NCBI RefSeq assembly: GCF_000430725.1
Contig: NZ_AUMO01000031.1
Span: 124,001-188,000 of the forward strand
Reading direction: 5' to 3'
Source of the DNA: Azohydromonas australica DSM 1124
GTDB taxonomy: Bacteria > Pseudomonadota > Gammaproteobacteria > Burkholderiales > Burkholderiaceae_C
DNA: 64,000 nt
Part shown: one piece after another, positions 1 to 8,214 of the stretch
Position numbering within the stretch: position 1 is the first letter of the stretch
How the letters are laid out: every line of letters begins with the position of its first letter
Translations under genes and position numbers: made by a program
Notes under the pieces: generated by a model
Databases searched by the model: none
Seen by the model: only the letters and a program-made list of their open reading frames with translations
What the model was told of the DNA's origin: nothing

Positions 1-1
1 G

Positions 2-1630
2 GACTTGCTGGCGCGGCAGCCGGGGGTTCAGATCAGCCGCAACGGCGGCGTGGGGAACAACACCAGCGTGTACATCCGCGGCGCCGAGAACCGGCAGGTC
101 GCGGTCTACCTCGACGGCGTGCGGGTGGACTCCCAGACCAGCGGCGGCGCGATGTGGGAGCAGATCCCCATCGAGCAGATCGAGCGCATCGAGGTGCTGC
201 GCGGCCCCGGCGCGGCGGTGTACGGCTCGGACGCCATCGGCGGCGTGGTGCAGCTCTTCACCAAGCGCGGCGCGGGCCCGATGCGGGCCTCGGCGTCGCT
301 GTCCGCGGGCACCTACAACACGCGCCAGGGGCAGGTGAGCCTCAGCGGCGGGGACGGGGCCGTCGACTACTCGCTGTCGGCTTCGCATGGCCGCAGCGAC
401 GGCTTCAGCGCCAAGACCGACGCGGGCTCCAACCCCGATGCCGACGGCTGGCAGCGCGGCTCGCTGCTGGCCCGCGTGGGCTGGGCCTTCGCGCCCGGCC
501 ACCGCCTGGATGCCACGCTGCAGGGCAGCCACGTGCGCGCGGGCTACGACGCCAGCAAGACCCTGGACGACGTTGCCCGCCACGAGCTGCGCACCGCCGC
601 CCTCAGCTGGCAGGGCCGCTGGTCCGAGACTTCGGAGAGCCGGGTGCAGCTGGGCGAGACCAACAGCGTCTACGAGTTGCAGCCGAGCTACTACCGGGCC
701 GAGACCACGTTGCGCGACTTCCTGGCGCAGCACGAGCTGCGCCTGGGCTCGCAGCGCGTGACGGTGGCGGTGGAGCGGCGCGAGGACAAGCTGGACCTGG
801 TGTCGCCCACCACCAAAGTCATGCCCGTGCTGCGCGACGGGCGCTTCCAGAACGGCGTGATGGCGGGCTGGCGCGGCGACTTCGGGGCGCACTCGCTGCA
901 GGTGCATGCGCGCCACGACCACGACAGCGAGTTCGGCGGCAAGAGCACCGGCAGCCTGGCCTGGGGCTGGCGCTTCGCGCCGCAGTGGCGTGCCAGCGCC
1001 TCCGCGGCGACCACCTTCCGCGTGCCGACGCTGTACCAGCGCTTCGGGCCCTACGGCGTGTCCACGCTGGTGCCCGAGAGCGGCCACAACGTGGAGCTGG
1101 GCCTGCGCTGGGCCGAGGGCGGCAGCGAAGCGGGCGCCACGGTGTGGCGCAACGACGTGGACAACCTCATCAACTTCGGCGGTGCGGGCCCCTGTCCCAA
1201 CAAGACGAGCTGCTATGCGAACGTCGGCAGCGCACGTCTTGAGGGCCTGACGCTGGACGGCCGCACGCGCCTGGCCGGCATGTCGCTGCGCGGCTCGCTG
1301 GACCTCAACAACCCCACCAACCAGGACACGGGCAGGCAGTTGGCACGGCGTGCGAAACAGGTGGCGACCCTGGGCGCCGACACGGCCTGGGGCGGCTGGA
1401 ACCTGGGCGCGGAGGTGCAGACGGTGGGAGCACGCTTCGACAAGGAGGACAACCTCCAGCGCCTGGGGGGCTTCACGTTGTTCAACCTCGTGGCCAGCCG
1501 CTCGCTGGTCCCCGGCCTGGAGCTGCAGGCGCGCGTGGACAACCTGGCCGACAAGGCCTACGAGACGGCGCGCTTCTACGGCACCGCGGGCCGCACGCTG
1601 CTGGTGTCGCTGCGCTGGACGCAGCAGTGA
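2..1630 (+). CDS. btuB: TonB-dependent outer-membrane receptor, BtuB-like (5' end missing)
   Basis: Outer-membrane gated channel, most likely for cobalamin. The reading frame is open from the first bases of the window, so the signal peptide, TonB box and start of the plug lie outside. About 542 residues remain. The first 85 show plug-domain features (PGVQISRNGG, then YLDGVRV and IEVLRGPGAAVYGSDAIGG), which are typical of TonB-dependent receptors. The rest alternates short aromatic-rich beta strands as in a 22-strand barrel and ends in LLVSLRWTQQ. The B12 assignment rests mainly on context: cobB, cobU and btuFCD follow directly on the same strand. Its stop overlaps the possible GTG start of cobB. 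A cobalamin riboswitch, if present, would be upstream of the window. Confidence 0.85.
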   Translation, partial: DLLARQPGVQISRNGGVGNNTSVYIRGAENRQVAVYLDGVRVDSQTSGGAMWEQIPIEQIERIEVLRGPGAAVYGSDAIGGVVQLFTKRGAGPMRASASLSAGTYNTRQGQVSLSGGDGAVDYSLSASHGRSDGFSAKTDAGSNPDADGWQRGSLLARVGWAFAPGHRLDATLQGSHVRAGYDASKTLDDVARHELRTAALSWQGRWSETSESRVQLGETNSVYELQPSYYRAETTLRDFLAQHELRLGSQRVTVAVERREDKLDLVSPTTKVMPVLRDGRFQNGVMAGWRGDFGAHSLQVHARHDHDSEFGGKSTGSLAWGWRFAPQWRASASAATTFRVPTLYQRFGPYGVSTLVPESGHNVELGLRWAEGGSEAGATVWRNDVDNLINFGGAGPCPNKTSCYANVGSARLEGLTLDGRTRLAGMSLRGSLDLNNPTNQDTGRQLARRAKQVATLGADTAWGGWNLGAEVQTVGARFDKEDNLQRLGGFTLFNLVASRSLVPGLELQARVDNLADKAYETARFYGTAGRTLLVSLRWTQQ

Positions 1631-1644
1631 GCGCCGGGGCCGCC

Positions 1645-2967
1645 ATGAGCCACGCACCCGCCGCCGTCCTGATTGCCGCCCCCGCCTCCGGCCAGGGCAA
1701 GACCACCGTGGCGGCGGCGCTGGCGCGGCTGCATGCCCGGGCCGGCGCGCGCGTGCGGGCCTTCAAGTGCGGCCCCGATTTCCTCGATCCGCAGTGGCTG
1801 GCCCTGGCCTCCGGCGCGCCGGTGGACTCGCTGGACCTGTGGATCAACGGCGAGGCCGACTGCGCCGCGCGCCTGGCCGCGGCCGCGCGCGAGGCGGACC
1901 TGCTGATCGTCGAAGGCGTCATGGGCCTCTTCGACGGCCAGCCCAGCGCCGCCGACCTGGCGCGGCGCTTCGGCATCCCGGTGCTGGCCGTGATCGACGC
2001 CAGCGCCATGGCCGGCACCTTCGGCGCCGTGGCGCATGGTCTTCGCACCTGGCGCCCGGGCCTGCCTTGGGCCGGCGTGCTGGCCAACCGCGTGGGCAGC
2101 GCGCGCCATGCGGCCATGCTGCAGGAGGCGCTGGACCCCGAGGCCGGTTGGCTGGGCCACCTTGCGCGCGATGAGGGCCTGTCCCTGCCCGAGCGGCACC
2201 TGGGGCTGCAACAGGCGGGCGAGCTGCCCGATGCCCTGGCGCGCCTGGACCGCGCGGCCGACGCGCTGGCGGCCACGCCGCTGGGGCAGCGTGCCTTGGG
2301 CAACTGGCCGCGCTGGCAGGCGCCGGGGGCGGACGCCGTCGCGAGCGTGCCGCCGCTGCTGGCCGGCCGGCGCATCGCCGTGGCGCGCGACGCCGCCTTT
2401 GCCTTCATCTACCCCGCCAACGTGGCGCTGCTGCGCGCGATGGGGGCAGAGCTGGTGTTCTTCTCGCCGCTGGCCGGCCATGCGCTGCCCGCGTGCGACG
2501 CGCTGTGGCTGCCCGGCGGCTATCCCGAGCTGCATGCCGAGGCGCTGGCCGCGCGCGTGGACCTGCGCGAGCAGATCGTGGCCCACGTCCTCGCCGGGCG
2601 CCCGCTGTGGGCCGAGTGCGGCGGGATGATGGCCCTGGCCGAAACCCTGGTGGACAAGCAGGGCCAAGGCCACGCGCTGTGGGGCCTGCTGCCCGGCACG
2701 GCCGTGCTGGGCCGGCGGCTGGCGGCACTGGGCCCGCACCGGCTGGCGCTGGGCGGCGAGGAGCTGCGCGGCCACAGTTTTCATTGGTCGCGCTTCGAGA
2801 CGGCGCTGGCGCCGGCCTTCATGACCGAGTCCGCGCGCGGCGCGGCGGCCGGCGCCGGCGAGCCGGTGTACGTGAGCGGCAGCCTGCGCGCGAGCTGGTT
2901 CCATCCCTGGTTCCCATCGTCGCCGGCGCTGGCGGCGCGGCTGTTCTGCCCGGAGCCCTTGGCATGA
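1645..2967 (+). CDS. cobB: Cobyrinate a,c-diamide synthase (CobB/CbiA family)
   Basis: ATP- and glutamine-dependent amidation of the a and c side chains of cobyrinate in corrin synthesis. The 440-residue protein has an N-terminal P-loop (APASGQGKTT, residues 12-21) of the dethiobiotin-synthetase-like domain. The C-terminal class I glutamine amidotransferase domain has its nucleophile Cys325 in AECGGMMAL, with GHSFHWSRFE further on. I chose ATG 1645; GTG 1627 would add six residues and overlap the btuB stop, so it remains possible. The 3' end overlaps cobU by four bases (ATGA), indicating translational coupling. No other early corrin-ring genes are in view, so the enzyme's role here (synthesis or salvage) cannot be decided from this window. 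Confidence 0.9.
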   Translation: MSHAPAAVLIAAPASGQGKTTVAAALARLHARAGARVRAFKCGPDFLDPQWLALASGAPVDSLDLWINGEADCAARLAAAAREADLLIVEGVMGLFDGQPSAADLARRFGIPVLAVIDASAMAGTFGAVAHGLRTWRPGLPWAGVLANRVGSARHAAMLQEALDPEAGWLGHLARDEGLSLPERHLGLQQAGELPDALARLDRAADALAATPLGQRALGNWPRWQAPGADAVASVPPLLAGRRIAVARDAAFAFIYPANVALLRAMGAELVFFSPLAGHALPACDALWLPGGYPELHAEALAARVDLREQIVAHVLAGRPLWAECGGMMALAETLVDKQGQGHALWGLLPGTAVLGRRLAALGPHRLALGGEELRGHSFHWSRFETALAPAFMTESARGAAAGAGEPVYVSGSLRASWFHPWFPSSPALAARLFCPEPLA

Positions 2968-3533
2968 ATTCGTTGTCCCATGAGCTGATCCTTGGCGGCG
3001 CCAAAAGTGGCAAGTCGCGCACGGCCGAGCTGCGTGCCAAGGCCTGGTTGACGGCCGACCCGGCGCGCAGTGCGACGCTGATCGCCACCGCGCTGCCGGC
3101 CGACGCCGAGATGGCCGAGCGCATCCGCCGCCACCGCGTGGACCGGGCGGAGCGCGTGGGCGCGCTCGCCACCGTGGAGGCGCCGGTGGAGCTGCCGGCA
3201 GCGATCCGGCAGCACGCGCTGCCGCAGCGGCTGCTGGTGGTGGACTGCCTGACGCTGTGGCTCACCCAGTGCCTGATGCCGCCCGGCGGCGTGGCGCTGG
3301 ACGAGGCGGGCTGGCGCGCGCGCGAAGAGGCGCTGCTGCAGGCGCTGCGCGAATGCGTGTCGCCGGTGGTGCTGGTGTCCAACGAGATCGGCCTGGGCGT
3401 GATGCCGCTGGGCCGCGAGACGCGTGCCTTCCTCGACGCGCTGGGGCTGCTGCACCAGCGCGTGGCCGCGCTGTGCGGGCGCGTGACGCTGATGGTGGCG
3501 GGGTGCGAGATGAGCGTGAAGGGTGGGCGATGA
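2964..3533 (+). CDS. cobU: Adenosylcobinamide kinase / adenosylcobinamide-phosphate guanylyltransferase
   Basis: Phosphorylates adenosylcobinamide and then transfers GMP to give AdoCbi-GDP, for attachment of the lower ligand. The 189-residue protein shows the P-loop GGAKSGKS (residues 11-18). His57 in RIRRHRVD lies at the place of the guanylylated His of characterised CobU. VVDCLTLWLTQ and VSNEIGLGVMP are also typical of the family. It starts inside the cobB stop (ATGA overlap). With btuB, btuF and btuCD, this gene makes the locus suitable for corrinoid uptake followed by remodelling. The length is normal for the family. Confidence 0.93.
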   Translation: MNSLSHELILGGAKSGKSRTAELRAKAWLTADPARSATLIATALPADAEMAERIRRHRVDRAERVGALATVEAPVELPAAIRQHALPQRLLVVDCLTLWLTQCLMPPGGVALDEAGWRAREEALLQALRECVSPVVLVSNEIGLGVMPLGRETRAFLDALGLLHQRVAALCGRVTLMVAGCEMSVKGGR

Positions 3534-3654
3534 AGTGCGGTGCGTTGGGCAACGGCCTGGAGCAAGGCGTCCTCATGACCACGACGGTGCAGTGCAGTTC
3601 GGGGACGGTCGGTGCGTCGCCGCACCCCGTCAGCCAGGGTGTTGCGCACCCCAC

Positions 3655-3808
3655 TCCGTCATTCCCGCGAAGGCGGGAATCCAGGCGGTCCCCAAGTCAG
3701 CCCGAGGCCGGCCGGCCGGCGCTCCAGCGTGTTTGGCGTTGGTGCGCCCGCTTGCCCACTGGCGTGCTGGCGTGGGGCCGCCTGGATTCCCGCCTTCGCG
3801 GGAATGAG
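3655..3808. repeat. Inverted pair of REP-like palindromes (BIME-like)
   Basis: Two copies of a short palindromic unit (core ATTCCCGCG-AAG-GCGGGAATCCAGGCGG) face each other. The first runs from about 3660 to 3690 and the second, in reverse complement, from about 3775 to 3805. Each unit is itself a hairpin (TTCCCGC/GCGGGAA), and the pair can form a much larger stem. This is the usual arrangement of paired REP elements in proteobacterial intergenic regions. No transposase gene adjoins it. It lies directly upstream of the likely btuF start, so it could stabilise or attenuate the operon mRNA. Confidence 0.8.
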
Positions 3809-3814
3809 GAAGTA

Positions 3815-4759
3815 GTGGGCGAAGCCCATCAGCTTCTGGCCAGCGACCCATCCAATCCACCGTCGAAGACAAGACGCAGCCGCGCCCGCCGCGCATTTCT
3901 GTCCGTCCTGGCCTTCACGGCCACGCTGGCCGCGCTGCCCGCGGCTGCTGAGCCCCTGGTCCTGCGCGACGACCGCGGCCAGGAACACCGATTCAGCGAG
4001 CCGCCGCGGCGCATCGTCTCGCTGCGGCCCTCGCTGACCGAGAGCGTGTGGGCGCTGGGCGGCGGGGCGCGGCTGGTGGGCGTGGACCGCTACTCCGACT
4101 GGCCGGCGGAGCTGGCCAAGCTGCCGCGCCTGGGCGGCATGGAGGACGCCCAGATCGAGGCCATCGCCGCGCTCAGGCCCGACGTCGTGCTGGCCGCGCC
4201 GTCGGCGCGCTCCTTGGACCGGCTCGAAGCGCTGGGCCTGCGCGTGGTGCGCCTGCACTCCGAAACCCATGCCGACGTGCGGCGCAACCTGGAGGTGGTG
4301 GCGCGGCTGCTGGGCACGCCGGCCGAGGTGCAGCGCGTGTGGGCGCGCATCGAACAGGATCTGGAGATCGCCGCGCGCCGCGTGCCGGCCTCCATGCGTG
4401 GGCAGCGCGTGTACTTCGAGATCGGCGGCGGCCCCTACGCGGCCGGCGCCAGCTCCTTCATCGGGCAGACGCTGGTGCGGTTGGGCATGTCGAACATCGT
4501 GCCTTCCACCATGGGCCCGTTCCCGAAGCTGAACCCGGAGTTCGTGGTGCGCGCGCAACCGGACCTGATCATGGGCCCCAAGCGCGAGCAGGCGGGCATG
4601 GCCGACCGTCCGGGCTGGGGCGCGCTGGCGGCGATCCGCAACGACCGCCGCTGCGGCTTCGAGACGGCGCAGTACGACATGCTGGTGCGCCCGGGCCCGC
4701 GCCTGGGCGAGGCCGCCAATGTGCTGGCCGACTGCCTGGCGCGGCTGGGCCGGAGCTGA
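3815..4759 (+). CDS. btuF: Periplasmic cobalamin-binding protein, BtuF-like
   Basis: Class III periplasmic binding protein that delivers vitamin B12 to BtuCD. After a basic stretch and a hydrophobic segment (FLSVLAFTATLAALPAAA) there is a normal helical-backbone domain: PRRIVSLRPSLTESVWALG, DRYSDWPAELAKLPRLGG and IEAIAALRPDVVLA, ending in a permease-docking region. The start is uncertain. The frame is open far upstream through the REP region; GTG 3815 is the nearest plausible start after the second REP arm and gives a 314-residue precursor with an unusually long basic n-region. A CTG at 3836 is another option. It ends three bases before the start of btuC. Confidence 0.85.
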   Translation: MGEAHQLLASDPSNPPSKTRRSRARRAFLSVLAFTATLAALPAAAEPLVLRDDRGQEHRFSEPPRRIVSLRPSLTESVWALGGGARLVGVDRYSDWPAELAKLPRLGGMEDAQIEAIAALRPDVVLAAPSARSLDRLEALGLRVVRLHSETHADVRRNLEVVARLLGTPAEVQRVWARIEQDLEIAARRVPASMRGQRVYFEIGGGPYAAGASSFIGQTLVRLGMSNIVPSTMGPFPKLNPEFVVRAQPDLIMGPKREQAGMADRPGWGALAAIRNDRRCGFETAQYDMLVRPGPRLGEAANVLADCLARLGRS

Positions 4760-4762
4760 GCG

Positions 4763-5821
4763 ATGGCCGTCTGCGAGGCAGGAAACGGCTTGGCGCCGGC
4801 CGCCCCGGACGCCGACGCGCGGCGCCGGCGCCGCCTGGCCTGGGCGCTGGCGCTGCTGGGCGTGCTGGGCCTGGCCGCGGGGCTGGCGACCGGCTCCGGC
4901 GGCTTCTCGCCCGCCGGGCTGCTGGAAGAGCTGCGCGGCGAGCAGGCGGGATTGATCCTGGGCGAGATCCGCGCCCCGCGCACGCTGGGCGCGGCGCTGG
5001 TGGGCGCGCTGCTGGGACTGGGCGGCGCCATCGCGCAGGGCCTGTTCCGCAACCCGCTGGCCGACCCCTACCTGCTGGGCGCCGCCGCCGGCGCGGGCCT
5101 GGGGGTGGTGGGCGTGCTGGCCGGCGCGTCCATGGGCGGCGTGGTGCTGAGCCTGGCCACCGTGGCCTGGCTGGAGCGCGTGGGCCTGGTGGCCGCGGCT
5201 TTCGGCGGCGCGTTGATCGGCGTGCTGCTGACGCTGTCGCTGGCGCGCGGAGCACTGCACACGACGCGGCTGCTGCTGGCGGGCGTGGTGGTGGCGGTGC
5301 TGCTGGGCGCAGCCAGCGACCTGCTCACCGTGCTCAGCCCCGACGCGCTGCGCGGCAAGCAGGCGTTCATGCTGGGCAGCACCAGCTTCATCGGCTGGTC
5401 CGCGCTGCTGCTGATGGCCGGCGGCCTGGCGCTGGTGCTGTGGCTGGCGCTGCGCCTGGCGCGGGCGCTGGACGCGCTCACGCTGGGCGAGGACAGCGCC
5501 GCCAGCCTGGGGCTGGACCTGGCGCGCGTGCGCCTGGCGCTGGTGGGGCTGCTGAGCCTGGGCACGGCGCTGGCGGTGTCGCAGGCGGGGCTGGTGGCGT
5601 TCGTGGGCCTGGTGGCGCCGCACCTGGTGCGCCGCAATGCGCCCGGCGCGCATGCCTGGCTGCTGGGCGCCAGTGCCGCCATGGGCGGGGTGCTGCTGCT
5701 GGGCGCGGACGTGCTCTCGCGCGCGCTGATCGCGCCGCAGGAGCTGCCGGTGGGCGTGGTCACGGCCGTGGTCGGCGGGCTGTACCTGTTCCTGCTGCTG
5801 CGCCGGCAGGGGGTGTCATGA
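4763..5821 (+). CDS. btuC: Cobalamin ABC transporter permease (FecCD family)
   Basis: Inner-membrane subunit of the B12 importer. The 352-residue protein has a short charged N-terminus, then roughly ten hydrophobic segments. The FecCD signatures are present: LGEIRAPRTLGAALVGALLGLGGAIAQG, split here as RAPRTLGA followed by GAIAQGLFRNPLADPYLLG, and later GLVAFVGLVAPHLVR. The latter contains the cytoplasmic coupling helix that contacts the ATPase. The gene lies between btuF and btuD, and its stop overlaps the btuD start (ATGA). Confidence 0.92.
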   Translation: MAVCEAGNGLAPAAPDADARRRRRLAWALALLGVLGLAAGLATGSGGFSPAGLLEELRGEQAGLILGEIRAPRTLGAALVGALLGLGGAIAQGLFRNPLADPYLLGAAAGAGLGVVGVLAGASMGGVVLSLATVAWLERVGLVAAAFGGALIGVLLTLSLARGALHTTRLLLAGVVVAVLLGAASDLLTVLSPDALRGKQAFMLGSTSFIGWSALLLMAGGLALVLWLALRLARALDALTLGEDSAASLGLDLARVRLALVGLLSLGTALAVSQAGLVAFVGLVAPHLVRRNAPGAHAWLLGASAAMGGVLLLGADVLSRALIAPQELPVGVVTAVVGGLYLFLLLRRQGVS

Positions 5822-6630
5822 GCGGAATGACGCGGGACACGGCGGCGCCGGCGCTGCAGGCGCGCGGCGTGGTGGTCCGGCTGGGCCAGCGCGAGGCGCT
5901 GCGCGGCGTGGACCTGGCGCTGGGCACGGGTTGGACCGCCATCGTCGGCCCCAACGGCGCGGGTAAATCGACGCTGCTGCGCACGCTGGCCGGGCTGCAG
6001 GCGCCGGCGGCCGGCGAGGTGCGGCTGCACGGCCGGCCGGTGCACCGGCTGGCGGCCCCCGAGCGGGCGCGCGAGCTGGCCTGGCTGGCACAGCAGGGCG
6101 AGGTGACGGGCGAGCTGACGGTGCGCGAAACGGTGGCGCTGGGCCGCATCGCACGGCTGGGCCTGATGGGCACGCCGGGTCCGGCGGACGCGCAGGCCGT
6201 GGCACACGCCATGGCGCTGACCGAATGCCTCGGCTGGGCGCAACGCCGGTTGCGCGAGCTCTCGGGCGGCGAGCGCCAGCGCGTGCTGCTGGCGCGCTCG
6301 CTCGCCACCGAGGCGCCGCTGCTGCTGCTGGACGAGCCCACCACGCACCTGGACGCGCCGCACCAGGTGGCGCTGGCGCGGCTGTTCGCTCGGCTGGCGC
6401 GCGACCCCGCACAGCCGCGCGCGGTGGTGAGCGTGCTGCACGACCTGCCCATCGCGCTGCGGGCCGATCAGGTGGTGGTGATGGCGCAGGGCCGCGTGGT
6501 GGCCGCGGGCGCGCCGGGCGAGGCGTCGCTGCAGCGCGCGCTGGAGGCGGTGTTCCAGGGCGCGGTGCGCATCGAGCGCGGCGCGGACGGCCGGCCGCGG
6601 GTGGAGCTGGCGCTGGACGAGGCAGGGTAA
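5818..6630 (+). CDS. btuD: Cobalamin ABC transporter ATP-binding protein
   Basis: Energy-coupling ATPase of the B12 importer, 270 residues. Walker A is GPNGAGKST (residues 44-52), the ABC signature is LSGGERQR (from residue 148), and Walker B with the catalytic Glu is LLLLDEP (Asp172, Glu173). A switch His follows in SVLHDLP. It is translationally coupled to btuC and is the last gene of the operon. After it, base composition drops sharply. Confidence 0.93.
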   Translation: MSGMTRDTAAPALQARGVVVRLGQREALRGVDLALGTGWTAIVGPNGAGKSTLLRTLAGLQAPAAGEVRLHGRPVHRLAAPERARELAWLAQQGEVTGELTVRETVALGRIARLGLMGTPGPADAQAVAHAMALTECLGWAQRRLRELSGGERQRVLLARSLATEAPLLLLDEPTTHLDAPHQVALARLFARLARDPAQPRAVVSVLHDLPIALRADQVVVMAQGRVVAAGAPGEASLQRALEAVFQGAVRIERGADGRPRVELALDEAG

Positions 6631-6642
6631 GGCTGCAGACTG

Positions 6643-6694
6643 AAAGTATGGGTTAACCCGCCTGCTCGAATAATTAAAAGCGAGTGCATACTTT
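6643..6694. repeat. Nested inverted repeat in an AT-rich spacer
   Basis: Outer arms AAAGTATG (6643-6650) and CATACTTT (6687-6694) enclose inner arms CTCG (6665-6668) and CGAG (6681-6684). There is also a small palindrome, GGGTTAACCC, beside the left arm. It lies directly after btuD, where the sequence changes from about 75% GC to strongly AT-rich (6655-6840). It could be a terminator-like structure, an operator, or the scar of an insertion. No flanking duplication or transposase was seen. Confidence 0.5.
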
Positions 6695-6785
6695 GATCAT
6701 ATTATTAATGTAAATTTTGGGAGATATTTGAATTGTTCGGATGCCATTTTGACCATCCTCGCAACGAAAATTTCAAACATGCACC

Positions 6786-6813
6786 TTGAAATCATTGCTG
6801 CATGGTTGATAAT
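6786..6813 (+). promoter_or_regulatory. Candidate sigma-70 promoter for the methyltransferase gene
   Basis: TTGAAA (6786-6791), a 16-base spacer, and GATAAT (6808-6813), all in the AT-rich spacer, about 105 bases upstream of the ATG at 6918. This is the best -35/-10 match in the spacer. Confidence 0.45.
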
Positions 6814-6917
6814 TAATTAATCGATCTATTCGTATTCGCCTCGCTTGCCATGCATTGCGGGGCCAGCCGGACGGCTCCACGCGGCACGTGGATCGCGCCG
6901 GTTGCTGGGAGAAGTTC

Positions 6918-7748
6918 ATGGCCCAGTCCGCATCGCAATCCCAACTGGACGCCGCCTGGGCCTATGAGCTGGTATTCGTGCCAGCCTTGTTCCAGCCCTG
7001 GGTATCCCGGGCGACCGACACCTTGCAAATCAAGCCGGATTGCCGTGTGCTGGACGTGGCCTGCGGCACGGGAATATTGGCGCGGGAAATTCGCAGGCGC
7101 GCTGGACCGGATGCCTCGGTCGTCGGGCTGGATCCCCATCCGGGCATGCTGGCCGTGGCGGCGGAGCTTGCGCCGGGCATTTTGTGGAAGCAGGGCGTGG
7201 CCGAGTCCCTTCCCTTTGCGGACGGGGCTTTCGATGCCGTGGTGTGCCAGTTTGGCCTGATGTTCTTCGCGGACCGGGTTCAGGCTCTGCGCGAGATGCT
7301 GCGCGTGCTCGGTCCCCAGGGCCCATTGTTCGTGGTCGTCTGGGACGCACTGGAACATATTCCGGCTTATGCCGCCCTGGCGGCGCTGCTGGAACGACAT
7401 GCCGGCCGGCAGGCGGCCGATGCCTTGAGCGCCCCCTTCATGCTGGGCGACCCGGCGCGTTTGTCCGAATTGCTCGCGCTGGCCGGGGCAAGCTCACCCG
7501 TGATCCGGACTGAAACTGAAAGAGCCCAGTTTCCCAGCATTCGCACGATGGTCGAGGCCGATCTTCGCGGCTGGCTGCCGTCCATGGGCGTGGAACTGGA
7601 TGAAAATCAGATCAGCCGGGTCCTGTACGAGGCGGAACGGGTTCTGGCGCCTTACTTGGAACCGGCCGGCAGCATCGCCTTCGAAATGCGCGCCCATATC
7701 GCCACGGCGACAAAGCTGCCATTCCCTGCGACGTCGCCCGCCGCCTGA
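6918..7748 (+). CDS. Class I SAM-dependent methyltransferase (UbiE/Coq5-like)
   Basis: Probable small-molecule methyltransferase of 276 residues. Motif I is VLDVACGTG (residues 44-52), followed by the acidic ribose-binding strand (SVVGLDPHPGML) and the post-motif FDAVVCQFGLMFFAD, the pattern of UbiE-like enzymes. The frame is open to 6855, but ATG 6918 is preceded by GGGAGAAG at a good distance, so I start there. The substrate is unknown. It stands alone between the btu operon and a convergent minus-strand operon. Its own GC and the AT-rich upstream spacer differ from the neighbours, which suggests acquisition. Confidence 0.85.
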   Translation: MAQSASQSQLDAAWAYELVFVPALFQPWVSRATDTLQIKPDCRVLDVACGTGILAREIRRRAGPDASVVGLDPHPGMLAVAAELAPGILWKQGVAESLPFADGAFDAVVCQFGLMFFADRVQALREMLRVLGPQGPLFVVVWDALEHIPAYAALAALLERHAGRQAADALSAPFMLGDPARLSELLALAGASSPVIRTETERAQFPSIRTMVEADLRGWLPSMGVELDENQISRVLYEAERVLAPYLEPAGSIAFEMRAHIATATKLPFPATSPAA

Positions 7749-7819
7749 CAATGAAATGCGAAAGGCACGGCAGGCGAAGCGCGTGCCGATTGAGGATGAG
7801 GCTGCGGACGAAGAAGCCT

Positions 7820-8113
7820 TCAATCTCGGCAGCCGCGAGTTACTTGGACGGTTTTGTTTTCTGAGCCGCGCAAGAGTGCCGTGTGAATCCGGCAGTAGAA
7901 AATCCAGGCCGAACGCGTCTTCACGGTGGGCAGTCTGAACATCTTGCCGATCACTGCCCGCGCGAACAGGTAGTGATGCAGCACCGTGGATTCCAGGCGG
8001 TCCATGTCCACCTGCCCCCGAGCGTCGCACGGCAGCGCAAATCCTCGCGCCGTGCCGTCCAGGGATTCGAAGTGCAGTTCGTAGCCCGGTTGTTCAAGTT
8101 GCAGCGTGCCCAT
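7820..8113 (-). CDS. Small conserved protein of unknown function
   Basis: A 97-residue acidic-to-neutral protein starting MGTLQLEQPG. Its middle part (ARGFALPCDARGQVDMDRL, then HHYLFARAVIGKMF) resembles small uncharacterised proteins that I recall from Burkholderiales, which share the pattern PCD-x-x-G-x-VD followed by FARxxIG. That recollection is not a database result. The last 28 residues look less family-like. The start ATG at 8113 lies about 100 bases downstream of the FGE stop on the same strand, so it could be the last gene of that operon or stand alone. Confidence 0.5.
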   Translation of the reverse strand: MGTLQLEQPGYELHFESLDGTARGFALPCDARGQVDMDRLESTVLHHYLFARAVIGKMFRLPTVKTRSAWIFYCRIHTALLRGSENKTVQVTRGCRD

Positions 8114-8214
8114 GGCGGTAGCTCCTGCACGCCACGCTGGAATGCCTGGCGTGCTCAGCAGGTGAATTGCATCAAGCGTGCCAGGTGGGGTTCGTTTTTC
8201 GTCAGGCCGCAGCC

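Noticed and set aside
1350..2904. Long overlapping frames on both strands across the high-GC genes, for example 1576-2904 minus and 3659-5653 minus
   Set aside because: They are rich in Arg, Ala, Pro, Gln and His without domain motifs, and lie fully over well-supported genes; these are GC-driven shadows.
3534..3814. Possible cobalamin riboswitch before btuF
   Set aside because: No B12-box-like sequence or suitable fold seen; the space is filled by the REP pair. A riboswitch is more likely upstream of btuB, outside the window.
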